A stretch of 64,000 bases of DNA, taken from NCBI RefSeq assembly GCF_013386765.1, contig NZ_JACARE010000018.1, positions 399,525-463,524 on the forward strand, given 5' to 3'. This DNA comes from Pseudomonas yamanorum (GTDB taxonomy: Bacteria; Pseudomonadota; Gammaproteobacteria; Pseudomonadales; Pseudomonadaceae). The translations under genes were made by a program, and so were the position numbers. The notes beneath the pieces are model-generated. The model searched no databases and had not been told where the DNA came from. It saw only the letters and a list, made by a program, of their open reading frames with translations. Shown piece after piece: positions 37,350 through 46,878 of the stretch. Numbering within the stretch: the first letter of the stretch is position 1; each line of letters begins with the position of its first letter.

Positions 37350-38683
37350 CGTGCGGTACTGACGCTATTGGTGTGCCACAAGGTGGGGATCAGGAACGCA
37401 ATCGCCAACAGGCACGCGCCGATCAGCAGTACAAAACCGCCGTCCCAGCCGAAATGGTCAACGGTGTAGCCCATGGCCGCACTCGCAGCCACCGAGCCAC
37501 CCAGGTAACCGAACAAGCCCGTAAAGCCCGCTGCGGTACCGGCGGCTTTCTTCGGTGCCAGTTCCAGCGCCTGCAGGCCGATCAGCATCACCGGGCCGTA
37601 GATCAGGAAGCCGATGGAGAACAGCGCGATCATGTCGACCATCGGGTTGCCCGGCGGGTTGAGCCAGTAAACCAGGGTCGCCACGGTGACCAATGCCATG
37701 AACACAATGCCGGTCAGGCCACGGTTGCCACGGAAGATCTTGTCCGACATCCAGCCGCACAGCAGCGTGCCCGGAATGCCTGCCCACTCGTAGAAGAAGT
37801 ACGCCCACGAGGTTTTATCCACGTCGAAGTGCTTGGCTTCCTTGAGGTACGTCGGTGCCCAGTCCAGCACGCCGTAGCGCAGCAGGTAGACGAACACGTT
37901 GGCGAAGGCGATGTACCAGAGCATTTTGTTGCGCAGCACGTACTTGACGAAGATTTCCTTGGCGCTGAATTCGTCTTCGTGGCTGGCGTCGTAGCCTTCC
38001 GGGTAATCGTTCTTGTACTGTTCGATAGGCGGCAGGCCCACCGATTGCGGGGTATCGCGCATGGTGATGAAGGCAAACGCCGCCACCAGCAGGGCCACGG
38101 TGGCCGGGACGTAGAACGCCGCGTGCCAGTCGTTGAACCAGGCCATGCCCAGCAGGAACAGCGGGCCGATCAGGCCACCGCCGACGTTATGCGCCACGTT
38201 CCACACGGAAACCACGCCGCCGCGTTCTTTCTGCGACCACCAGTGCACCATGGTCCGGCCACTTGGCGGCCAGCCCATGCCTTGGGCCCAGCCGTTGATG
38301 AACAGCAAAATGAACATCATGGTCACACTGGACGTCGCCCAAGGTGCGAAACCGAAAATGAACATCACCCCGGCGGACACCAGCAAGCCGAAGGGCAGGA
38401 AGTAGCGCGGGTTGGACCGGTCGGACACCAGGCCCATGAGGAACTTGGACAGGCCGTAGGCAATCGCGATCGCCGACATCGCCAGGCCCAGCTGGCCACG
38501 GGTGTAGCCCTCGTCGATCAGGTAGGGCATGGCCAGGGAGAAGTTTTTGCGCAGCAGGTAGTACCCGGCGTAACCGAAGAAAATACCGGCGAAGATCTGC
38601 CAGCGCAGGCGTCGGTACGTGCTGTCTATTTTTTCTTCAGGCAGGGGCGCCTGATGTGCGGCAGGACGGAAGAAAGCAAACAT
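37346..38683 (-). CDS. glpT: Glycerol-3-phosphate transporter (MFS)
   Basis: A 445-residue inner-membrane antiporter that exchanges sn-glycerol-3-phosphate for inorganic phosphate. It has twelve membrane helices and organophosphate:phosphate antiporter motifs: [20 protein letters not shown] at the N-terminus (conserved Arg), [17 protein letters not shown] near 85, and [20 protein letters not shown] near 135. The rest of the glycerol regulon (glpD, glpK, glpR) is not in this window. Monocistronic. Confidence 0.93.
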   Translation of the reverse strand: MFAFFRPAAHQAPLPEEKIDSTYRRLRWQIFAGIFFGYAGYYLLRKNFSLAMPYLIDEGYTRGQLGLAMSAIAIAYGLSKFLMGLVSDRSNPRYFLPFGLLVSAGVMFIFGFAPWATSSVTMMFILLFINGWAQGMGWPPSGRTMVHWWSQKERGGVVSVWNVAHNVGGGLIGPLFLLGMAWFNDWHAAFYVPATVALLVAAFAFITMRDTPQSVGLPPIEQYKNDYPEGYDASHEDEFSAKEIFVKYVLRNKMLWYIAFANVFVYLLRYGVLDWAPTYLKEAKHFDVDKTSWAYFFYEWAGIPGTLLCGWMSDKIFRGNRGLTGIVFMALVTVATLVYWLNPPGNPMVDMIALFSIGFLIYGPVMLIGLQALELAPKKAAGTAAGFTGLFGYLGGSVAASAAMGYTVDHFGWDGGFVLLIGACLLAIAFLIPTLWHTNSVSTAR

Positions 38684-38862
38684 TCAAGAGCTCCAGATTT
38701 CTTGTTTTGACTGCGGATGCGAATGTTACAGTTTCGTTACCGAAAATAGCACCGCCTCTTATCTGCGGGCATAGGAATTGAGTGCAATTGCATGTTCTTT
38801 TACGAACATGTCGCTTAGAGGCAAGTGAGGGGCGTTTTCAGGCGGGAATTTCAAGAACCTGA

Positions 38863-38886
38863 GGCAAGGGAGCTTGCTCCCTTGCC
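38863..38886. repeat. Single REP-type hairpin (GGCAAGGGAGC)
   Basis: GGCAAGGGAGC-TT-GCTCCCTTGCC is a perfect 11-base stem, related to the GTGGCGAGGGAGC family. It lies 17 bases downstream of the histidine phosphatase stop and may act as its terminator. Confidence 0.75.
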
Positions 38887-38903
38887 ACAGGCAGCGATAC
38901 GGC

Positions 38904-39521
38904 TCAGCCGCCGTTGGCGGCTGCAATATCGCCTGGAAGCAGGTGTTCCTGGACCTTCTGGCTGCGGGATTCCACCAGTTGGCCCTGGTCGTCGAAGCGC
39001 AGCACGATCAGCCAGTCATACACATTTTCCGGCCATTTTTTCATGCCGGTCAGCGCCGGGCCGTCGCCGCCAAAGGCTTCGATCAGCTTGTCGATATGCC
39101 CATGGTGCCAAGCGATCAGTACGGTCTGGGCCTGGTTGGACTTGCGCAGCGACTTCACCAGCTTGCCCACTTCATTGTCGGCGTAGGGTGTTTCCAGCGG
39201 GAGTTGCAGGCGCTGGGCCAGGGGCGTGAGGGTCAGGCGCGGGCGGGAGCTTTCCTTGCTGTCGCTGGTGGCGATCAGCCGCTGGGGCACCACCGAGATA
39301 CCGTTCAACAGCAAAGGGTCGAAGTAGCTGGCATAGGCCGCCGCCCTTTGTTCGCCTTTGGGGCTCAGCAACGGGCCGTCATCGGGTTTTTCCGCATGGC
39401 GCACGATCAGAACCGTCACATTGCTCAGCCCTCGTACGTCCTTGTCCTCTTTATGGGCAAGGGCTTGGGCCGACACCACCATCAATACTCCCAGGAACAG
39501 CGCGCGCAACCGTGTGACCAT
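38904..39521 (-). CDS. Secreted histidine phosphatase superfamily protein
   Basis: A 205-residue protein with Sec signal MVTRLRALFLGVLMVVSAQALA and the phosphohistidine motif LIVRHAEKPDDG. A second His occurs in IAWHHGHIDKLIEAFGGDG, the pattern of the branch's catalytic partner. It should be periplasmic. This histidine phosphatase branch includes phytase-like and other phosphomonoesterases; the substrate is unknown. Database labels such as FliL for this gene are not supported by the sequence. The start at 39521 gives the signal peptide directly. Confidence 0.8.
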   Translation of the reverse strand: MVTRLRALFLGVLMVVSAQALAHKEDKDVRGLSNVTVLIVRHAEKPDDGPLLSPKGEQRAAAYASYFDPLLLNGISVVPQRLIATSDSKESSRPRLTLTPLAQRLQLPLETPYADNEVGKLVKSLRKSNQAQTVLIAWHHGHIDKLIEAFGGDGPALTGMKKWPENVYDWLIVLRFDDQGQLVESRSQKVQEHLLPGDIAAANGG

Positions 39522-39596
39522 TATTCTTCCTGCCAATGAGTGAGTGCCTCGGCCGATCATGGGCCCAGGCACCTCGTGGACAAAATGAAACAATGG

Positions 39597-40574
39597 TCAG
39601 CGTAGCTGCACCACGACCTTGCCGACAGCCTTGCGCTGGCCCAGGTCATTGATCGCCTGCGCCGCCTGCTCCAGTGGATACACCTGGGATACCAGCGGCT
39701 TCAGCTTGCCCTCGGCAAACCAGCCGAACAGTTGCTGGAAGTTGGCCGCGTTGTCCTGGGGCTGGCGCTGGGCAAACGAACCCCAGAACACGCCGACCAC
39801 CGACGCGCCCTTGAGCAGAGCCAGGTTCACCGGCAGCTCGGGAATACGCCCGCTGGCAAAACCCACCACCAGCAGCCGGCCATTCCAGGCGATGCCACGG
39901 ATGGCCTGGTCAAACAGGTCGCCGCCCACCGGGTCGTAGATCACATCCACGCCGTTGCCGCCGGTGAGGCGTTTGATCTCGTCCTTGAGGCTGGCTTCGC
40001 TGTAGTTGATCAACTCATCGGCACCGGCGGCCTTGGCCACCGCCAGCTTGTCGGCACTGCTGGCCGCGGCGATTACCCGGGCGCCCATGGCCTTGCCGAT
40101 TTCCACCGCGGCCAGGCCGACGCCGCCGGAAGCACCGAGCACCAGCAGGGTTTCCCCGGGTTGCAGGTTGGCGCGCTGCTTGAGGGCGTGCATCGAGGTG
40201 CCGTAGGTCATGCTGAAGGCGGCGGCGGTGTTGAAATCCATGCTCGACGGGATCGGCAGCACGTTGTAGCCCGGCACGGCGACCTGCTCGGCGAAGCTGC
40301 CCCAGCCGGTCAACGCCATCACCCGGTCACCGACTTTCAGGTGGCTGACCTTTTCGCCGATCTCGCTGACCACGCCCGCCGCCTCACCGCCCGGTGAAAA
40401 CGGGAACGGCGGCTTGAACTGGTATTTGCCCTCGATGATCAGGGTGTCCGGGAAATTCACCCCGGCGGCATGCACGTCCAACAGGATTTCGTTCTTCTTG
40501 ATCGCCGGGCTTTCGACGTCTTCCAGCACCAGGGTTTCGGCGGGGCCGAAGGCTTTGCACAGCACAGCTTTCAT
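39597..40574 (-). CDS. Zinc-independent quinone oxidoreductase (MDR family)
   Basis: A 325-residue NADPH-dependent reductase of the medium-chain family. GroES-like N-terminal domain (MKAVLCKAFGPAETLVLEDV), then a Rossmann fold with LLVLGASGGVGLAAVEIGKAMGA near 145, typical of QOR/CurA-type enzymes. The zinc-binding cysteines of alcohol dehydrogenases are absent. Family role: reduction of quinones or enones. The start at 40574 removes a non-conserved N-terminal extension. It is 76 bases upstream of the phosphatase start on the same strand, so cotranscription is possible. Confidence 0.92.
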   Translation of the reverse strand: MKAVLCKAFGPAETLVLEDVESPAIKKNEILLDVHAAGVNFPDTLIIEGKYQFKPPFPFSPGGEAAGVVSEIGEKVSHLKVGDRVMALTGWGSFAEQVAVPGYNVLPIPSSMDFNTAAAFSMTYGTSMHALKQRANLQPGETLLVLGASGGVGLAAVEIGKAMGARVIAAASSADKLAVAKAAGADELINYSEASLKDEIKRLTGGNGVDVIYDPVGGDLFDQAIRGIAWNGRLLVVGFASGRIPELPVNLALLKGASVVGVFWGSFAQRQPQDNAANFQQLFGWFAEGKLKPLVSQVYPLEQAAQAINDLGQRKAVGKVVVQLR

Positions 40575-40723
40575 CGGACTATTCCTTTTGGCGTGTTGGC
40601 CGATAAGTGTAGGTGGGCGGGGCGACGGGTCAACGAGCATGCCCCGGCCTGATAAGCCGCCATAAGCTTGTGCTCAGGGCTGCTAGCGTTATGCTACTGG
40701 GCAACCGAATTGAGGAATGAACT

Positions 40724-41131
40724 GTGAAAGCGTGGATCCTGTTGATGCTGGCCCTGACACTGCCGATGGCAGCCCAGGCCGAAGAAGCCAAAGAAGGCGA
40801 CGCGCCGAAGGTCAGCTATATCAGCCTGAGCCCGCCGTTCGTCGGTAACTACGGCCTGGACGGCACCGCGAAGCTGCGGGTGTTCAAGGCGGATATCGCC
40901 CTGCGGGTGACCGGCCCCGAGGCGGCCGCTGCCGTCAAAGCCAACGATGCGTTGATTCGCAACCAGTTGGTGGCGCTGTTTACCCAGCAGACCAGCGACG
41001 CCATGAGCAGCGTCGACGGCAAGGAAAAATTGCGCCAGGAAGCCCTGAAGCAAACCCAGCAAGTGATGAACGACGAAACCGGCAAGCCGGTGGTTGAGGA
41101 TTTGTTGTTCAACAACCTGATCATCCAGTAA
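40724..41131 (+). CDS. Secreted FliL-domain protein outside a flagellar operon
   Basis: A 135-residue protein starting at a GTG with a TGAGGA ribosome site. Unlike classical FliL, which has a single membrane anchor, it has a cleavable-looking signal (MKAWILLMLALTLPMAAQA). The mature region matches the FliL domain: YISLSPPFVGNY, RVFKADIALRVTG, IRNQLVALFTQQT, LRQEALKQTQQVM. FliL supports the flagellar stator; this copy stands alone between a quinone reductase and an export operon, so its link to motility is unproven. Confidence 0.8.
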   Translation: MKAWILLMLALTLPMAAQAEEAKEGDAPKVSYISLSPPFVGNYGLDGTAKLRVFKADIALRVTGPEAAAAVKANDALIRNQLVALFTQQTSDAMSSVDGKEKLRQEALKQTQQVMNDETGKPVVEDLLFNNLIIQ

Positions 41132-41166
41132 CACCACGGAATTGACGTCTGGTAAAAGGGCGCTCC

Positions 41167-41276
41167 TGTGGCGAGGGAGCTTGCTCCCGCTGGGCTGCGC
41201 AGCGGCCCCAAAATCCTGGGAGCGCTTCGCACTGGAGCGCCAGCCCGGTCCAGCGGGAGCAAGCTCCCTCGCCACA
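41167..41276. repeat. REP-type palindrome (GTGGCGAGGGAGCTTGCTCCC family)
   Basis: Perfect 27-base inverted arms at 41167-41193 and 41250-41276 (TGTGGCGAGGGAGCTTGCTC... and its complement) enclose a CAGCGGCCCCAAAATCCTGG core like that at 3377-3420. It lies between the FliL-like gene and the convergent permease. Confidence 0.88.
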
Positions 41277-41290
41277 AGAGCGCATCGCTC

Positions 41291-42409
41291 TCAAGAGGCA
41301 AGGCTCTTCCTGAATCGCATCAACGCCACCGCAAAAAACAGCAGCCCGATCGCCGCCAGCGCCAGCAAATCCGGCCACACCACGCTCACCCCCGCATCCC
41401 GGAACAGAATCGCCGCACTCAAACTCACAAAGTGCGTCGACGGCGAGCCCTGCATTACCCATTGCAACCACTGCGGCATGCTGTCCAGCGGCGTGCTGCC
41501 GCCAGACAACAACAGCATCGGGATAATCACCGGGATCGCCAGCAAGCCGAACTGCGGCGTCGAGCGGGCGAGGGTGGCGAGGAAGATACCCAAGGCGGTA
41601 CTGGCAAACAGGTACAGCGCAGTCACCAGCAGAAACAACGTCAGCGAGCCGGCCAGCGGCACGCCGAGCAAGCCTTTCACCACCACTTCCAGCGACAGCC
41701 AGGTGCACAGCACCACCACCAGCATGTTGCTCCAGATTTTCGCCAGCATGATTTCCAGCGCCGTCAGCGGCAGCACCAGCAGATGGTCGAGGGTGCCATG
41801 TTCGCGCTCACGCAGCAGCGCGGTACCGGTCAGCACGATGGCGAGAATGGTGATGTTGTTGACGATCTGAATCACCGCCAAAAACCAGCCGCCCTCCAGG
41901 TTGGTATTGAACAGCGCCCGGGTGGTCAGCAGCGCCGGTGCCTTTTGGGCGGCGTCAGCCTGGTTGCCATAGGTGAGCAACTCCCGCTGGAAAATCCGCC
42001 CGATGTACCCGGCGCCCATAAATGCCTGGCTCATGGCCGTGGCATCGACGTTGACCTGCACCCCCGGCTGGCGCCCGGCCAACAGGTCGGCCTGGAAATT
42101 CGCCGGCACATTGATCACGAAGGTGTACTGGCCGCTGTCCATCACCTTGTCCAACTGGTCATACGGCAACGGCACCGCTGCCTGGAATTCCGGCGGTTGC
42201 AGGGCTTCGGCCAGTTGCCGGGACAGCGCGCTGTGGTCTTCATCCACAAAGGCCACGCTGGCGTTGTGCACGCCGATCACCGAACCGGCGGCAGGCATAT
42301 AGATGGCGACGGTAAAGGCGTAGAACAGGAACAGCAGCAACACGCTGTCATGGCGCAGGCTGGTCAGTTCCTTGATGCCAAGGCGCAGGATATGGGCGAA
42401 CTTGTGCAT
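41291..42409 (-). CDS. yhhJ: ABC-2 type transporter permease (YhhJ-like)
   Basis: A 372-residue inner-membrane permease. One membrane helix near 25-45, a large periplasmic domain to about 180 (FVIVNVPANFQADLLAGRQPG), then five or six helices with the ABC-2 loop LREREHGTLDHLLVLPLTALEIMLAK. It is last of three genes: yhiI (membrane fusion), rbbA (fused ATPase-permease), yhhJ. E. coli has the same trio. Export substrate unknown. Confidence 0.9.
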   Translation of the reverse strand: MHKFAHILRLGIKELTSLRHDSVLLLFLFYAFTVAIYMPAAGSVIGVHNASVAFVDEDHSALSRQLAEALQPPEFQAAVPLPYDQLDKVMDSGQYTFVINVPANFQADLLAGRQPGVQVNVDATAMSQAFMGAGYIGRIFQRELLTYGNQADAAQKAPALLTTRALFNTNLEGGWFLAVIQIVNNITILAIVLTGTALLREREHGTLDHLLVLPLTALEIMLAKIWSNMLVVVLCTWLSLEVVVKGLLGVPLAGSLTLFLLVTALYLFASTALGIFLATLARSTPQFGLLAIPVIIPMLLLSGGSTPLDSMPQWLQWVMQGSPSTHFVSLSAAILFRDAGVSVVWPDLLALAAIGLLFFAVALMRFRKSLAS

Positions 42410-42410
42410 C

Positions 42411-45131
42411 TCAGGCCTCCTGCTTCTTGAGCATGATCAGGCTAAGCCCGGTAAACCCCAGGAAAAACCCGAACAGCGCCAGGCACTGTGGCCACAGCTG
42501 ACGCAGGTCCAGGGCCTTGGTAAAGGTGCCCACCGCAATGTCGAGGAAGTAACCCGCCGGGAACAACATGCCCATCAACGCGGCGGCGCCTTCCAGGGAC
42601 GAGCGCGGCACGATCAGCCCGGAGAACTGGATGGTCGGCAGGCTGGTGATGATCATGGTGCCCAGGATCGCCGCGATCTGGGTGCGGGTGAACGCGGAAA
42701 TCAGCAGGCCCATGCTGGTGGTGGCCAGCACGTACAGCAGGCCACCGAAGGCCAGGGTCACGCCGCTGCCCTTGAACGGCACGCCAAACAGCCAGCGGTT
42801 CATTGCCACCAGCAGCCCCAGGTTGATCAGGCTTACTGCCAGGTACGGCGCCTGCTTGCCCAGCAGGAATTCCAGGCGGGTGAGCGGTGTGGCGTAGAAG
42901 TTGGTGATCGAGCCCAGTTCCTTTTCGCGCACGATGCCCAGGGCGGTGAGCATCGCCGGGATAAACGCAAGGATCAGCGCCATCACGCCGGGGCCGATGG
43001 CGTTCACGCTGACCACGTCCTGGTTGTAGCGAAAGCGGGTTTCCAGTTTGGCGGCGGCCTGCTGGTTAAGCGGTGTGCTGTTCAGCTCGGCCAGTTGCTG
43101 CAGATTGGCCTGATGCACGGCCTCGACATAATTGCGGCTGGTTTCCGCACGGAACGGCATGCCACCGTCGAGCCAGGCGGCCACGGCAGGTTGGCGACCG
43201 GCGTAGAGATCGCGACCGAACCCCGGCGGAACCTCAAGCGCCAGTTTGATTTCCGAACGTTGCAGGCGTTTGTGCAGTTCGTTGGCGTCGGTGATCGGTG
43301 GCTGCTCGGCGAAGTAGCGCGAACTGCGAAACGCCTCCAGATAGGCGCGGCTTTGTGGCGTCTGGTCCTGGTCGTAGACGGCGAAGGCGAGCTTTTCCAC
43401 GTCCAGGGAAATGCCGTAGCCGAAGATCACCATCATGAAAATCGCACCCAGCAAGGCGAAGGCCATGCGCACCTTGTCCCGCAGCAGTTCCTTGCCTTCG
43501 CGGCTGGCGACGGCCAACAGGCGGGCGACGCTGAACCCGCGTTTGCTGACGGGCGGCGCCATGGGTTCGCTGACGGTTTCGGCGGGCGCGGCTGCTGCTT
43601 CAGGTGCGCCTTGGGCTTGCTCCAGGCAGGTGACAAACGCCGCTTCCAGGGTGTCGCCGTGGAACTGCTGTTGCAGCGCATCCGGTGTGTCGCAGGCCAG
43701 CACCTTGCCTGCGTGCATCAGCGAGATGCGGTCGCAGCGCTGGGCCTCGTTCATGAAGTGGGTGGACAGGAAGATCGTCACGCCTTGTTCCCGGGACAGC
43801 TCGATCAGCAACCGCCAGAAATCATCCCGCGCGGCCGGGTCGACGCCCGAGGTCGGCTCATCGAGGATCAGCACTTCCGGGCGATGCAGCACCGCCACGG
43901 CCAGGGACAAGCGCTGGCGCAAACCCAGGGGCAACTCGCCGGAAGGCTGCTCGGCGACGTCGCCCAGGTCAAAACGCTTGATCAGCTCGTCGATACGTTG
44001 GCCGCTCTCGACCTTGGGCAGGTCGAACAACTGCGCGTGCAGCACCAGGTTCTGGCGCACGCTGAGTTCGCCATACAGCGAGAAGCTTTGGGACATGAAA
44101 CCCACGCGCTTGCGGGTGGCCAGGTCCTTGGCATTTACCGGGTTGCCCAACAGCGTAGCGGTGCCCTCCGTGGCGGGCATCAGCCCGGTGAGGACTTTCA
44201 TGGTGGTGGTCTTGCCGCAGCCGTTGGAGCCGAGGAAGCCGAAGATCTCGCCCCTGCCAATCGCAAAGCTGACCTTGTTCACTGCCGTGAAATCGCCGAA
44301 GCGCAGGGTCAGGTCGTGGGCTTCGATGGCGATGTCGGTGTTGTCGCTTTCCCGTGGCGGTATCACCAGCGGTTCGTTGTTATGGGCGCTGTCGCCCTGG
44401 AAATGGGTGAAGGCTTCGTCCAGCTTGCCGCTGGGTGTCGCGGCAGCCAGTTCGCTGCTCAGGCCGTCGGCGATCAGCTTGCCGCGGTCGAGCATCAGGC
44501 AGTGTTCGAACTGCTCGGCTTCTTCCATGTAGGCCGTGGCCACCAGCAATGTCAGCTGTGGACGTTCGCTGCGTACGGTTTCTACCAGTTCCCAGAAACG
44601 CCGGCGGGACAGCGGGTCGACGCCAGTGGTGGGCTCATCGAGGATCAACAGATCCGGGTCGTGGATCAGCGCGCAGCACAGGCCGAGTTTCTGTTTCATG
44701 CCGCCGGAGAGTTTGCCGGCGGGGCGCTCGGCGAAGCGTGCGAGGTCGGTGGCCAGCAGCAGGTTGTGCATGCGCTGGTCGCAATCGGCTTTCGACAGGC
44801 CGAACAGCGTGGCGAAGAACCGGATGTTTTCGCTGATGGACAGTTCGGGGTACAGGTTGCCACCCAAGCCTTGAGGCATGAAGGCGATGCGCGGGTACAG
44901 GCTGTTGCGGTGACGGCGGTCTTCGATGGAGCCACCGAGCACTTCCAGCTCACCGTGTTGAAGCTTTTTGACCCCGGCGATCAAGCCCAGCAGGCTCGAC
45001 TTACCGGCGCCGTCCGGGCCGATCAGCCCGCAGCGGGTGCCGGCGGGCAGGCTGAAGGCGATGTCGATCAGCGCCTGTTGCTTGCCGTAGCGATGGTTGA
45101 TCCCCGTGGCGTGCAGCGCCAGGCCGCTCAT
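42411..45131 (-). CDS. rbbA: RbbA-type fused ABC ATPase/permease (ribosome-associated ATPase homologue)
   Basis: A 906-residue protein with two ABC ATPase domains and an ABC-2 membrane domain. NBD1: GPDGAGKSS (near 37), LSGGMKQKLGL, LLILDEPTTGVD. NBD2: GSNGCGKTT (near 305), the less usual signature LPLGLRQRLSL, VLILDEPTSGVD. Residues from about 540 form the membrane domain, with LREKELGSITNFYATPLTRLEFLLGK as its coupling loop. This matches E. coli RbbA (911 residues), reported to bind ribosomes and stimulate translation, though the operon context points to export. Its start overlaps the yhiI stop by 4 bases. Confidence 0.92.
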   Translation of the reverse strand: MSGLALHATGINHRYGKQQALIDIAFSLPAGTRCGLIGPDGAGKSSLLGLIAGVKKLQHGELEVLGGSIEDRRHRNSLYPRIAFMPQGLGGNLYPELSISENIRFFATLFGLSKADCDQRMHNLLLATDLARFAERPAGKLSGGMKQKLGLCCALIHDPDLLILDEPTTGVDPLSRRRFWELVETVRSERPQLTLLVATAYMEEAEQFEHCLMLDRGKLIADGLSSELAAATPSGKLDEAFTHFQGDSAHNNEPLVIPPRESDNTDIAIEAHDLTLRFGDFTAVNKVSFAIGRGEIFGFLGSNGCGKTTTMKVLTGLMPATEGTATLLGNPVNAKDLATRKRVGFMSQSFSLYGELSVRQNLVLHAQLFDLPKVESGQRIDELIKRFDLGDVAEQPSGELPLGLRQRLSLAVAVLHRPEVLILDEPTSGVDPAARDDFWRLLIELSREQGVTIFLSTHFMNEAQRCDRISLMHAGKVLACDTPDALQQQFHGDTLEAAFVTCLEQAQGAPEAAAAPAETVSEPMAPPVSKRGFSVARLLAVASREGKELLRDKVRMAFALLGAIFMMVIFGYGISLDVEKLAFAVYDQDQTPQSRAYLEAFRSSRYFAEQPPITDANELHKRLQRSEIKLALEVPPGFGRDLYAGRQPAVAAWLDGGMPFRAETSRNYVEAVHQANLQQLAELNSTPLNQQAAAKLETRFRYNQDVVSVNAIGPGVMALILAFIPAMLTALGIVREKELGSITNFYATPLTRLEFLLGKQAPYLAVSLINLGLLVAMNRWLFGVPFKGSGVTLAFGGLLYVLATTSMGLLISAFTRTQIAAILGTMIITSLPTIQFSGLIVPRSSLEGAAALMGMLFPAGYFLDIAVGTFTKALDLRQLWPQCLALFGFFLGFTGLSLIMLKKQEA

Positions 45132-46093
45132 TGCAGGTTGGCCGGCCAGTCCAGGTCAGCGGTGCGCACATAGCCGGCGCCGGGCATGCCCGGTTTGGCT
45201 TGGGGCACGGCGCTTGGTTGGGTCAGGCGCAGCTTGACCCGGAACACCAGCTTCTGGCGCTCGTCGCGGGTTTCCACTTCCTTGGGCGTGAACTGCGACT
45301 TGGCCGCCACAAAGCTGATTTTCGCCGGCAACGGTTGCTTCGGCAGGGCGTCGAGAAGGATCCGCGCCTCACTGCCGACGGTCAGGGCGCCGGTCACCGA
45401 GGCGGGCAGGTAGAGGTTCATGTATTGGTCGTTGGGGTCGATCAGCAGCAACACGCGGCCACCGGCGCCGAGCACCTCGCCGGGCTCGGCCAGGCGCAGC
45501 TGGATGATGCCGTCAATGGGCGCCCGCAGGCTGCTGTCTTCGATTTCGCTGGTGAGTTGGGCGACCTGTGCCTGTGCGGCGCCGATGGCGGCTTTTACCG
45601 AATTGACCTGCGCTTGGGCGGCGATTACGGCGGCGTTGCCGGTGTTCTGCTTGGCTTGCTGCTGGTCGATCAACTGGCCACTGGCGAAACCGCGTTTGTA
45701 CAGCTCCTGGGTGCGCTTGAGTTCCTGGCTGGCCAACAGTTGTTCACTTTGGCGCAGTTGCACATTGGCTTCGGCTGCAGCGAAATTTTCCTTGGCCCGC
45801 AGCACTTCGGCTTCGGCCTGGGCGCGCTGGGCTTCCAGGGTGCGGGTGTCCATGCGCGCCAGCAACTGGCCCTTGAGCACCTTGTCGCCTTCGTCCACCC
45901 GTACTTCGGCCAGGCGCCCGGGGATCTTGGTGGCGATCTGCACTTCGGTCGACTCCAGCCGGCCATTGCCCATGCTCAAGCCTTCGGGCAGACGGTCCTG
46001 GGTGGATTGCCAATAGCCGAAGCCGCCGGCGGCCAGCAGCAAGACAATCAATGGAATGGCGAAAAGATGGGAGGTGCGGTGGTTCGTCGACAT
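45128..46093 (-). CDS. yhiI: HlyD-type membrane fusion protein (YhiI-like)
   Basis: A 321-residue periplasmic adaptor with one N-terminal membrane helix (LFAIPLIVLLLAAGGFGYW). Lipoyl-like halves flank a coiled-coil hairpin: IPGRLAEVRVDEGDKVLKGQ first, then an Ala/Gln/Glu-rich coil (about 75-180, AQRAQAEAEVLRAKENFAAA), then LRAPIDGIIQLRLAEPGEVLG. It would link the RbbA/YhhJ transporter to an outer-membrane exit duct, which is not encoded here. First gene of its operon; AGGA lies 9 bases before the ATG. Confidence 0.93.
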   Translation of the reverse strand: MSTNHRTSHLFAIPLIVLLLAAGGFGYWQSTQDRLPEGLSMGNGRLESTEVQIATKIPGRLAEVRVDEGDKVLKGQLLARMDTRTLEAQRAQAEAEVLRAKENFAAAEANVQLRQSEQLLASQELKRTQELYKRGFASGQLIDQQQAKQNTGNAAVIAAQAQVNSVKAAIGAAQAQVAQLTSEIEDSSLRAPIDGIIQLRLAEPGEVLGAGGRVLLLIDPNDQYMNLYLPASVTGALTVGSEARILLDALPKQPLPAKISFVAAKSQFTPKEVETRDERQKLVFRVKLRLTQPSAVPQAKPGMPGAGYVRTADLDWPANLQ

Positions 46094-46147
46094 GGGTGCA
46101 TCCTGCGGCGTTAGCGTCCTAGTTTGACCGATCCTGCCCGAGGGCCC

Positions 46148-46161
46148 TTGATGCGGGTCAA
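46148..46161 (-). promoter_or_regulatory. Putative Anr/FNR box upstream of the yhiI-rbbA-yhhJ operon
   Basis: On the operon strand the sequence is TTGACCCGCATCAA, matching TTGAT-N4-ATCAA at 9 of 10 fixed positions. Its centre lies 31 bases from the centre of a CAAACT (-10-like) hexamer at 46121-46126, the class II spacing of a site centred at about -41.5. That places the start of transcription near 46113, 20 bases before the yhiI ATG. Confidence 0.5.
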
Positions 46162-46232
46162 ATGAAGCGCAAGCCTAACCCGGTTGACGCGCAGATGCAT
46201 GCGCCACGGGCGTGACCGCAGGGTTCTGCCTT

Positions 46233-46682
46233 TTAGCGCAAGCCGAGCACAGCGGCCCACTGCTCGGCGGTGACGGGCATCACCGAAAGGCGGCTGCCTT
46301 TTTGCACCAGGGGCAACTCGGCGAGGGCGGTTTGCTGTTTCAGGTAGCCCAGCCCCAGGACCTTGGGGAAGGTCTCTACATGGGCGACATTGATTGCGCT
46401 CCACGGGTTCTTTTCGGGTGTCGCCTTGGCGTCGAAATAATGGCTGTCAGGCTCCAGCGCGGTGGGGTCCGGGTAGGCCGCCTCGACGATTTTGCCGATG
46501 CCGGCAATCCCCGGTTCCGGGCAACTGGAATGGTAGAAGAAGAACTGGTCACCCACCGCCATCGCCCGCAGGAAGTTACGCGCCTGGTAGTTGCGAACCC
46601 CATCCCACCGGGCTTCTCCGAGCTTTTCCAGGCCGGTGATGGACAGTTCATCGGGCTCGGATTTCATCAGCCAATAGGCCAT
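46233..46682 (-). CDS. EVE domain-containing protein
   Basis: A 149-residue single-domain protein with the EVE/thymocyte nuclear protein 1 pattern: YWLMKSEPDELS at the N-terminus, WDGVRNYQARNFLRAM (near 25), and FFYHSSCPEPGIAGIGKIVEAAYPD (near 55). EVE is a PUA-like fold that can read modified bases in DNA or RNA; the housekeeping copy has no known target. The start at 46680-46682 removes an upstream tail with no similarity. It lies upstream of the yhiI operon on the same strand with a 139-base gap. Confidence 0.9.
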   Translation of the reverse strand: MAYWLMKSEPDELSITGLEKLGEARWDGVRNYQARNFLRAMAVGDQFFFYHSSCPEPGIAGIGKIVEAAYPDPTALEPDSHYFDAKATPEKNPWSAINVAHVETFPKVLGLGYLKQQTALAELPLVQKGSRLSVMPVTAEQWAAVLGLR

Positions 46683-46878
46683 GTTTTCGCTCCTCAAAAG
46701 GCGATTGGGAAAGTTGTCCTGCAATTTTATGACAAACCGACAGTCGGTTGGCGTCAAGGTTTGCGTGTTGGTTCACGTTAACGCAGAATGCCGGGGTTTT
46801 GAGCTTGACGCAGCTGGCACGGACTACTAATGGAACGTTGCTGTCATCGTGTGCAAGATGCCTGAAGGGGGGCAATCG

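Noticed and set aside
38904..39521. FliL annotation for the histidine phosphatase gene
   Set aside because: The RHAE motif and fold pattern are those of histidine phosphatases; the FliL domain is in the gene at 40724.
42372..45173. Very long plus-strand frame opposite rbbA
   Set aside because: The minus strand holds two intact ABC ATPase domains; the plus frame is Gln/Arg/His-rich mirror sequence.
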